Origin: Actinomycetota bacterium
GTDB taxonomy: Bacteria; Actinomycetota; Acidimicrobiia; Acidimicrobiales; Ilumatobacteraceae
DNA: 50,719 nt
Direction: 5' to 3'
Assembly: GCA_026393475.1 (NCBI GenBank)
Contig: JAPLAA010000035.1
Location: 1-50,719 of the forward strand
The position numbers and the translations under genes were made by a program. The notes beneath the pieces are model-generated. The model was not told the DNA's origin and did not search any database. It worked only from the letters and a program-made list of their open reading frames with translations. The stretch's first letter is position 1; each line of letters begins with the position of its first letter. This document shows, one piece after another, positions 22,693 through 29,416 of this stretch.

Positions 22693-25176
22693 ATGAACGA
22701 TTGCGCTCGCAAGGATCTCCGGGGACCGATCTGGTGGATGGCACTGGTGGCGGTGCTCGCACTCGTCGGGCCGCTCGGCCTCGCCCGTGCGGGGGCCGCC
22801 GCCGACCCCTCCACCGTGGAGTTGAACGGTGGCCTCAGCCCGCAGGTGCTCACCGTGCCTCTCGGAACGACCGTCACCTGGACGATCACCGACGGCGGCA
22901 AGCACCGGATCCGCTCGACGACCAACGCGCTGAAGTTCGACTCCGGCGGCCTCGAGGGTGCCGGCTCGTACTCGTTCACCTTCTCGGCCGTGGGCACGTT
23001 CACCTACCAGGACGACGAGTTCAAGGATGCCCCGACCGGCAAGGGCTCGATCGTGGTGCTCGATGCGGCGACGACGCCCGGAACGACCCCGCCGAGCGGC
23101 GGCGGCACCGGCGGTGGTGCCACGCCCGTCCCGGCACCCGTGCCGTCCGGTCCGGTCACGGTGCGCATCGCCAACCGCGCGTTCGCGCCAGCCTCGATCA
23201 GCGTGGCGACCGGGACGACGGTGGTCTGGTCGAACAACGACAAGGACCCGCACACCGTGACCGATCGCGGCGGCAGCTTCGACAGCGGCTCGTTCGGCCC
23301 CGGCGGGTCGTTCCAGCGCACGTTCACCAGCGCCGGCTCGTTCTCGTACTTCTGTGACATCCACCCGAGCATGGTGGGCGTGGTCTCGGTGTCGGCGCCA
23401 TCGCCGACCGGCACGCTGCCCCCACCTCCACCTCCCCCGGTCGCACCCGCTCCGGTGGCACCGGCACCGGCACCGGGTGCCGGCAGCACCCCAGGGGCCG
23501 GCGCTGCGGGTGGCGCGACCGGCGGCACGGCGGTCCGCATCGTCGACTTCGACTTCCAGCCCGCGGTGCTCTCGGTGACCGCCGGAGCGACCGTCACGTG
23601 GACCAACGCCGGCCAGGCACGCCACACCGTGGCCGCCACCGACGGAGCGTTCACCAGCCCCGACCTCAGAGCCGGCGCCACCTTCCAGCGCACCTTCCCC
23701 ACACCGGGCACGTTCGTCTACATCTGCGACATCCACCCCGACATGCGGGCCACGATCTCGGTCGCCGGCACCGTGGGCGAACCAGCACCCGAGCCCGCAC
23801 CCACCACCACCGCTCCGCCGGTCACGGCTGGCGGCGATGTGCGCATCGCCGACTTCTCGTACGCCCCGGCGACGATCACGATCAGCGCCGGCTCCTCGCT
23901 CAGCTTCGTGAACACCGGCGCCGCCCGGCACAGCGCCACCGCCAGGGACGGATCGTTCGACACCGGTCTGCTCGCCCGTGGGGCCACCGCACGCACGAGG
24001 TTCCCCGAGCCGGGCACGTTCCCCTACTTCTGCGTCATCCACCCGAACATGTCCGGCACGATCCTGGTGACCGGCGCCGACGGCGCACCGCCGCCGCCAC
24101 CGAAGGCCGCACCCGCCGCCGCACCGGTCGGGGCGGGCGACGTGGCGATGACCGACTTCGCGTTCGGTCCGGCACAGATCACCGTCGGGGCCGGTTCCTC
24201 GGTGCGGTTCGTCAACAACGGCGTGGCACCGCACACGGCCACGGCCAACGACCGGTCGTTCGACACCGGCACCGTGCAGCCCGGCTCGTCCGCCACCGTG
24301 GTCTTCGCGAACGCCGGCACGTTCACCTACCTGTGCATCATCCACCCCGACATGAAGGGGACGGTGCGGGTGCAGGGCGCCGACGGCGCCGTTCCCGAGG
24401 CGGTCGAGCCAGCGGTGGATGCCGCGCCGACGCCCGAACCGATCAGGGTGACCGCGCACGACGACATGTTCGAACCGGCAGCGATCGAGGTCGAACGCGG
24501 CGGCACCGTGATCTGGACGATCACCTCGTCGCAGGCCTTCCTGATCGAGGCCGACGACGGATCGTTCCGGAGCACGGTCCTGCGTCTCGGCGACCAGTTC
24601 GCCCACACGTTCGACACCGCCGCCGTGATCACCTACGCCGACATCGTCGGCGGCACGGCCACCGGCACGATCACCGTCGACGGGGCCACGGCCGACCCGG
24701 CCGCCGACCAGGGGTTGTCGGCATCGGTCGACATCATCGACCTCGACTACAGCCCGAGGGAGGTGACCGTCACCGTCGGCGGCACCGTCACCTGGGACAA
24801 CACCGGAGCGGCACCCCACACGGTCACCGAGCAGGACTCGGCGTGGACGAGCGAACTGCTCCAGCCCGGCGACCGCTACACCCGCACGTTCGAGGAGACC
24901 GGCACGTTCTCCTACTACTGCACGCTGCATCCGGGCATGGTCGGCACCGTGATCGTCGCCGAGTCGGCGCCGGTCGACGCAGCTGCGCCGTCGGCACCCG
25001 CGGCCGCACCGATCGAAGCCGATCCGCCGATGCCCGCGAGCGGGGCCGGCGGCGGGACCGGAGGACCCGGGACCGTGCTGGTGCTGGTCGTGGCCGTCGC
25101 CGCGATCGTGCTGGGCTCGGGCGGCTTCGTGCTCGGGCGGATCAGCCGCCACCTGCCCCCTCGGCCGGCGGCCTGA
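22693..25176 (+). CDS. Exported membrane-anchored protein with seven cupredoxin-like domains
   Basis: 827-aa protein. It has a signal peptide (WWMALVAVLALVGPLGLARA) and a C-terminal transmembrane helix near 795-816 followed by a basic tail. Between them are seven repeats of plastocyanin/azurin type, at about 38-125, 155-233, 280-357, 381-458, 483-560, 583-661 and 677-753, joined by Pro/Ala/Gly-rich linkers. Repeats 2, 3, 4, 5 and 7 keep a type-1 copper set: His in xHTVT-like loops plus Cys, His and Met in YxCxxHPxM. Repeats 1 and 6 lack the Cys and C-terminal His/Met. ATG follows GGTGGAGGC. Probably a surface copper-binding or electron-carrying protein; role inferred. Confidence 0.88.
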   Translation: MNDCARKDLRGPIWWMALVAVLALVGPLGLARAGAAADPSTVELNGGLSPQVLTVPLGTTVTWTITDGGKHRIRSTTNALKFDSGGLEGAGSYSFTFSAVGTFTYQDDEFKDAPTGKGSIVVLDAATTPGTTPPSGGGTGGGATPVPAPVPSGPVTVRIANRAFAPASISVATGTTVVWSNNDKDPHTVTDRGGSFDSGSFGPGGSFQRTFTSAGSFSYFCDIHPSMVGVVSVSAPSPTGTLPPPPPPPVAPAPVAPAPAPGAGSTPGAGAAGGATGGTAVRIVDFDFQPAVLSVTAGATVTWTNAGQARHTVAATDGAFTSPDLRAGATFQRTFPTPGTFVYICDIHPDMRATISVAGTVGEPAPEPAPTTTAPPVTAGGDVRIADFSYAPATITISAGSSLSFVNTGAARHSATARDGSFDTGLLARGATARTRFPEPGTFPYFCVIHPNMSGTILVTGADGAPPPPPKAAPAAAPVGAGDVAMTDFAFGPAQITVGAGSSVRFVNNGVAPHTATANDRSFDTGTVQPGSSATVVFANAGTFTYLCIIHPDMKGTVRVQGADGAVPEAVEPAVDAAPTPEPIRVTAHDDMFEPAAIEVERGGTVIWTITSSQAFLIEADDGSFRSTVLRLGDQFAHTFDTAAVITYADIVGGTATGTITVDGATADPAADQGLSASVDIIDLDYSPREVTVTVGGTVTWDNTGAAPHTVTEQDSAWTSELLQPGDRYTRTFEETGTFSYYCTLHPGMVGTVIVAESAPVDAAAPSAPAAAPIEADPPMPASGAGGGTGGPGTVLVLVVAVAAIVLGSGGFVLGRISRHLPPRPAA

Positions 25177-25180
25177 CCGC

Positions 25181-25630
25181 TCAGGCCCGCAGGATCACGA
25201 GGAACTGTCCGCCGCCGGCGTCGACCTCGGTGCGCAGGCCCGCCTCGGGGCTCAGCCGGGACACGCGATCGGCGAGCCAGCCGGCGGCGGCGTCGGCGTC
25301 GTCACGGCTCGGGCAACGTGCGACGACGGCCCGCCCGCCCTTGCGCTCCAACGTCTCGACGGTCGCGATGATCGGTGCCGGGTCGACCACGAACAGGTGG
25401 TCGGCCCACGGCACCACCGCAGCCACGGCACCCTTGCGGGTGTTGCACGCGCGGTGCGCGAGCCGTTCGACGACGGCGCCCTTGTCCTTCTTCGCGGCCT
25501 TCGCTCTCGTGGTCACGCTGTCGACGCTGGGGCCACGCGGGTCGTTCACGTTCATGTCGCGATCGACCGGCTGATCGCACAACCAGCACCGCCAGCCCTC
25601 GCGATCGCCGACGTCGTCGACCCGGCTCAC
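25181..25630 (-). CDS. HNH-like zinc-finger protein, possibly non-catalytic
   Basis: 149-aa protein. The N-terminal half looks like an HNH endonuclease fold: CWLCDQPVD (first Cys pair), NDPRGPSVDSVTTRAK and RLAHRACNTRKG (His, second Cys, Asn). The position that is normally Asp-His in the HNH beta-hairpin is Asp-Ser here, so the general-base His seems lost. The C-terminal half (VETLERKGGRAVVARCPSRD) has no recognised domain. Start is GTG 25630. It is convergent with the cupredoxin gene, with four bases between. It could be a DNA-binding relic or an unknown enzyme. Confidence 0.65.
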   Translation of the reverse strand: MSRVDDVGDREGWRCWLCDQPVDRDMNVNDPRGPSVDSVTTRAKAAKKDKGAVVERLAHRACNTRKGAVAAVVPWADHLFVVDPAPIIATVETLERKGGRAVVARCPSRDDADAAAGWLADRVSRLSPEAGLRTEVDAGGGQFLVILRA

Positions 25631-25724
25631 GGCCGCACCAGAGCGAGTTCGCGAGCGGCGGGGGCCCGAGCGATGGAGATCTGCGCGACGACGGGCATGT
25701 CGGCACCGTAGGCGACCGGTCCAT

Positions 25725-25760
25725 CGGATCGGGCGGATCGGGCGGATCGGGCGGATCGGG
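25725..25760. repeat. 9-bp tandem repeat, four perfect copies
   Basis: CGGATCGGG is repeated four times, perfectly, in the 141-bp space between the HNH-like gene and the 3' end of the GMC oxidoreductase gene. It is not in a supported coding frame. The unit differs from the other short repeats in the window. Confidence 0.95.
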
Positions 25761-25771
25761 TGACGATCGAG

Positions 25772-27124
25772 TCAGAGCAGCTGCGCGAGGCGTTCGGCGA
25801 TGGCGACCGTCGGCCAGTGCGTGTTGGCCCGAGGCACCTGCGGCATGACCGAGGCGTCGCACACCAGCAGGGCCTCGTAGCCGATGACGCCACAGCGCGT
25901 GCCGACCACGGTGCCCATCGCACACGTACCGACCGCGTGCACGTAGTCGCCGAGGACAGCGCGCACCGCATCGGGTGAACGGTCGTAGGGCAGCACCTCG
26001 CCGACCGCGGCGAACGCCGGGTGAGCGAGCGCCTGCTCGGCGGCATCGATGGCCGCCGCCATCGGCGCGAGGTCACGGTCGTCGGAGAGCATGCCGAAGT
26101 CGACCGTCGGGTCGATCGTCGGGTCCGTCGAGGCCAACCGCACCGTGCCGCGCGAACGCGAACGCATCAGTGCCGCCATCACCATGGCGAGGTCGGGCAT
26201 CGCGGCATCGACGTGCTCGATGGGGAGCATCTGCAGGTCGGCGATCCCGTCGCCACCGTCGCCGCCGTCGCCCAGCCCGGACGACAACGTGGCGACGGTC
26301 GCGATCGGCAACGAGTCGAGCGACGCCGGCCGGAGGCGTCGGAGCGCGATCGGGAACGACGGGTGGTCGTGGAGGTTGTCTCCCACCCCCGGGGTGTCGA
26401 CACCCGACCGGAGCAGCACCGCCGGCGAGTGGATCGCTCCGGCGGCGACGATGACCGTGTCGGCAGCGATCTCCCGCCCGTCGGCGAGCAGGACGCCGAC
26501 CGCTCGACGGCCGTCGAACAGCACCCGGTCGACGAGCGCGTCGCCGAGCACCGTCAGGTTGCCCCTCCCCCGTGCCGGCTCGAGGTAGCAGTCGTTCACC
26601 GACGACCGCCGACCGTCGATCGTGCGGGTGAGCAGCACACCCTCGGCCGCCGCCGGCACCGCCTCGGCCATCGCCGACGACACCTCGCCCCACTCGATCC
26701 GAGGGGCGCGATGCAGGACCAGGGCACTCTGCTCGAAGCAGGGTCGGAGCTCGTCCCACCCCCATCCGGTGCACCCGAACCGTGACACCCATTCGTCGTA
26801 ATCGGCGGGCAGACCGGGCAACGCCACCATCGCGTTGATGGCCGAGGAGCCCCCGATGCCACGGCCGCGGGTGTACACCCTCGGGTCCTGGCCGGAGGCC
26901 CTGGTCGCGAGCAGCGCCGGCCATGTTCGGTCGGGGAGATCCTTGGCGGCGACGAACGACGGCCCGACGATCTCCGGCGGGGTGTCGGCGCTGCGATGGT
27001 CGGGACCTGCCTCGAGCAACGTCACGTGCACGTCGGGTCGTTCGCTGAGCCGCGCGGCGAGCACGCACCCGGCGGACCCGGCGCCCACCACCACGACGCG
27101 GCCGAGCGGGCGCCCCAGGGTCAT
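25772..27124 (-). CDS. GMC-family FAD-dependent oxidoreductase
   Basis: 450-aa glucose-methanol-choline oxidoreductase. It has the N-terminal VVVVGAGSAGCVLAARLSE FAD fold with the acidic end of beta-2 (LLEAGP), and GRGIGGSSAINAMVALPG, the family's FAD-covering signature. The second signature is GAIHSPAVLLRSG. The C-terminal HAVGTCAMG and PRANTHWPTVAIAERL carry the usual active-site His/Asn. Its ATG overlaps the stop of the upstream SDR by four bases, so they form a coupled pair. They likely act on the same alcohol or its product. Confidence 0.92.
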   Translation of the reverse strand: MTLGRPLGRVVVVGAGSAGCVLAARLSERPDVHVTLLEAGPDHRSADTPPEIVGPSFVAAKDLPDRTWPALLATRASGQDPRVYTRGRGIGGSSAINAMVALPGLPADYDEWVSRFGCTGWGWDELRPCFEQSALVLHRAPRIEWGEVSSAMAEAVPAAAEGVLLTRTIDGRRSSVNDCYLEPARGRGNLTVLGDALVDRVLFDGRRAVGVLLADGREIAADTVIVAAGAIHSPAVLLRSGVDTPGVGDNLHDHPSFPIALRRLRPASLDSLPIATVATLSSGLGDGGDGGDGIADLQMLPIEHVDAAMPDLAMVMAALMRSRSRGTVRLASTDPTIDPTVDFGMLSDDRDLAPMAAAIDAAEQALAHPAFAAVGEVLPYDRSPDAVRAVLGDYVHAVGTCAMGTVVGTRCGVIGYEALLVCDASVMPQVPRANTHWPTVAIAERLAQLL

Positions 27125-27924
27125 CCCTCGCGTTGCTCCTGCCACCGTCTGGCCACGTCGGCAAACATCTGCGGTGTCGGCAGCATCAGCAGCGAGGCAC
27201 CGCCATCGACGCACAGCGTCTGGCCGGTGATGTAGTCGCCGTCGGGCCCGCAGAGAAACAGGGCGGCCTTGGCGATGTCGTCGGAGCTGCCGGGCCGGCC
27301 GAGCGGGGTGATCTCGTTGAGGGCCATGATCGCCGGCTCGACCTTGAAGATGCGCGCCGTCATCGGCGTCTCGATCAGCGACGCCGCGATCGCGTTGAAG
27401 CGAACCTGCTGCGCCCCGTACTCGACGGCGGCGATCTTCGTCGCGTACTCGACACCGGCCTTCGCCGAGGCGTACGCGGCCAGGCCACGCGACGGGTTCT
27501 GCGCCGTCAGCGACGACAACGACAAGAACGCGCCGCCGGTGCCGTGGACGGCCATGGCATTGCCGAAATGGCGCATGCAGTACAGCGCACCCGTGAGCTG
27601 CACGGCATGCATCGCCTCGAGCCGGTCGGGGGTGAGGTCGGCGATCGCGGTGCTCTGCTCGTAGCCGGCGCAGTTGACCGCGATGTGGAGATCGCCGTAG
27701 GCAGCGGTGGCCTCGGCGACGAGCGCCTGCACCTGCGCGTCGTCGGTGATGTCGCAGGTGACGCCGAGACCGCCGATCGATCCGGCGACCTCGTCGACCA
27801 CGTCACGGCGTCGCGCCGCGATCACGACATTGGCGCCCTCGGCAGCGAACAGCCGGCTGATCGCCTCGCCGAACCCGCTGTGACCACCCACCACCACGGC
27901 CGTGCGGCCCGTCAGCTTCCCCAT
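27121..27924 (-). CDS. Short-chain dehydrogenase/reductase
   Basis: 267-aa SDR with a GGHSGFGEAIS glycine motif (first position Gly instead of Thr), VNCAGYE, Ser in LSLSSLTA and YASAKAG (Tyr/Lys). It ends with GDYITGQTLCVDGG. ATG 27924 lies 13 nt after TACACT (27937-27932), so probably leaderless. It is the first gene of the SDR-GMC pair. Both are alcohol/carbonyl redox enzymes, suggesting sequential oxidation of one substrate. Confidence 0.9.
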   Translation of the reverse strand: MGKLTGRTAVVVGGHSGFGEAISRLFAAEGANVVIAARRRDVVDEVAGSIGGLGVTCDITDDAQVQALVAEATAAYGDLHIAVNCAGYEQSTAIADLTPDRLEAMHAVQLTGALYCMRHFGNAMAVHGTGGAFLSLSSLTAQNPSRGLAAYASAKAGVEYATKIAAVEYGAQQVRFNAIAASLIETPMTARIFKVEPAIMALNEITPLGRPGSSDDIAKAALFLCGPDGDYITGQTLCVDGGASLLMLPTPQMFADVARRWQEQREG

Positions 27925-28007
27925 GGCGGGGAGTGTACGAGCCGATCCGCGACGACATCGGGCCGGGCCGACTTGTCCGACGCCGCGCGACTGGGCAGTC
28001 TGACGGC

Positions 28008-28649
28008 ATGCCCGGACGCCATCTCCACCCGAACCGTGCGGTCGCCGGGCGTGTCCGGCCTGTTGCGCTCGCCGCGCTCGCGGCGACGACGTTGGTGGCG
28101 GCCGCCTGCAGCGGTGGCGACGACGGCGCGGCAGCGCCGGTCGGCGCCGGCACCTCACTCGCCCCACTTGTGACGCCGGCACCGGCCACGACGGTGCCGG
28201 TGACCGCCGTCCCGACGACAGCGGCCCCGACCACGACGGCGGCCCCGACCACGACGGCGGCCCCGACCACGACGATTCCGCCCGAGACCACCACCACCTT
28301 CCCGTTCGTCAATCAGGGCGCGGTCGTCATCGTGGCGAACGCTGCCGACGTCCCCGGTGCGGCCACGAGGTTCACCGAGGCGCTCGCCGAGTACGGGTTC
28401 ACCCTCCTCGAGCCGACCAACGGCGCCGGCCCGGAGGAGATCATCGAAGTCACCCGCATCTACGCCCGCGCTGAGGCCCAGGCGGTCGCCGACTCGGTCG
28501 CCCGCGTCATGGGTGGCATCCCTGTCGAGCGGATGCCGACCCCGGCGCCGATCACCGGTGCGACCGACGGACTCGGCGAGGCGACGATCCTCGTGATGCT
28601 CGGCAGGGACCTCGCCGGCAAGCCGTTGCCCGGCCCGCCCGACTCCTGA
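28008..28649 (+). CDS. Lipoprotein with a LytR_C-like domain
   Basis: 213-aa protein with a lipoprotein signal (ALAALAATTLVAAACSGG; the Cys is the likely lipidation site). A Thr/Pro/Ala-rich spacer with a triplicated hexapeptide follows, then a C-terminal domain. VVIVANAADVPGAATRFTE, LAEYGF and TILVMLGRDL there resemble the LytR_C domain found after LCP cell-wall ligases. Here it stands alone, without the LCP catalytic domain, and would sit outside the membrane. Start ATG 28008; CAGTCT 12 nt upstream is only an approximate -10. Confidence 0.75.
   Translation: MPGRHLHPNRAVAGRVRPVALAALAATTLVAAACSGGDDGAAAPVGAGTSLAPLVTPAPATTVPVTAVPTTAAPTTTAAPTTTAAPTTTIPPETTTTFPFVNQGAVVIVANAADVPGAATRFTEALAEYGFTLLEPTNGAGPEEIIEVTRIYARAEAQAVADSVARVMGGIPVERMPTPAPITGATDGLGEATILVMLGRDLAGKPLPGPPDS
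28221..28274. repeat. 18-bp in-frame tandem repeat, three copies
   Basis: Three perfect 18-bp units encode a repeated Thr/Ala/Pro hexapeptide in the spacer of the lipoprotein. Such spacers usually extend a domain through the cell wall, and unit number can vary by slippage. Confidence 0.95.
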
Positions 28650-28700
28650 GCGGGCAAGACCTGCTGCGGATCGGCCGGTCGATCGACGAACAGTCGACGG

Positions 28701-29348
28701 TCAGTCGACGAACGTGGCGGCCGGCAGACCGTGCAGGTGCGCCGTGTCGCCGTAGCGGCGCAGCGACCAGCGGTTGGGGCGCACCAGCTCCAGCTCGGTG
28801 ATCGAGGTGTTCAGCGTGTTGATGTTGAACGACCCGGTGGGGGCCGTCTTCAACGCCTGGCGCAGCACCGTGTCGATCACACCGCCATGGCAGGCGATCA
28901 GGATCGTCGACTCCGGATGGGTGTCGACCAGGCGGCGCACCGCGGTACCCACACGGAAGTGGAACTCGGCCAGGGTCTCACCACCCGGGAACGTGACCCC
29001 GAACGGGTCCTCCTCCCACGACGTGGTGCCCCACCGCTCGACGAACGCCGCCATGGTCATGCCGTCGCAGTCCTCACCCGGATCGTGCTCGCCGAACCCC
29101 GCATCGGTGACGACCTCGGGACGGCCGAACGCCTCGGCGACGATCTCGGCGGTCTGCCGCGCACGGGGGAACTGGCTCGCGATCACCAGGTCGGGGGCGA
29201 ATTCCGGAGCGATGGTCCATCGGTCGCGCAGGGCCTGCGCCTGCTGCACGCCCAGCGGCGAGAGACCCGAGCAGGTGCGCGGTCCGCCGATGACGCGGGC
29301 CACCGTGCTGTTGGATTCTCCGTGTCGGACGTAGATGAGGCGGGTCAC
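28701..29348 (-). CDS. Histidine phosphatase family protein (phosphoglycerate-mutase-like)
   Basis: 215-aa protein with the RHGES phosphohistidine motif near the N-terminus (LIYVRHGESN), the mid-domain SQFPRARQTAEIV Arg/Thr segment, Glu in the GEHDPGE loop and ACHGGV with the second catalytic His. Members dephosphorylate sugar phosphates, phosphoserine or nucleotides. GTG 29348 has TAAGCT about 15 nt upstream. It is divergent from purL, and the conserved purL upstream box lies between their -10 elements, so it might share regulation. Confidence 0.88.
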   Translation of the reverse strand: MTRLIYVRHGESNSTVARVIGGPRTCSGLSPLGVQQAQALRDRWTIAPEFAPDLVIASQFPRARQTAEIVAEAFGRPEVVTDAGFGEHDPGEDCDGMTMAAFVERWGTTSWEEDPFGVTFPGGETLAEFHFRVGTAVRRLVDTHPESTILIACHGGVIDTVLRQALKTAPTGSFNINTLNTSITELELVRPNRWSLRRYGDTAHLHGLPAATFVD

Positions 29349-29362
29349 AGGGGTTGGAGCTT

Positions 29363-29409
29363 ACTTTTCGTTCACCGGAGACCCACCGCTCAGGCGCCTG
29401 CCATAGCTT
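29363..29409 (+). promoter_or_regulatory. purL promoter with a conserved upstream box
   Basis: ACTTTTCGTTCA (29363-29374) is followed after 27 bases by CATAGC, within which TAGCTT (29404-29409) is a -10 lying 13 nt before the purL GTG. The same 12-mer with the same 27-base gap precedes purN. The box would sit near -54 to -43, a place for an activator or repressor. It also lies just upstream of the divergent phosphatase -10. Confidence 0.65.
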
Positions 29410-29416
29410 CGCGGGA

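Noticed and set aside
20913..23003. Long minus-strand frame (696 codons) opposite the WS/DGAT and cupredoxin genes
   Set aside because: Arg/His/Gly-rich antisense composition without domains; the plus strand carries clear protein families.
22462..25152. 896-codon minus-strand frame under the cupredoxin gene
   Set aside because: It mirrors the repeat structure of the real gene and has no recognisable motif; typical high-GC shadow.
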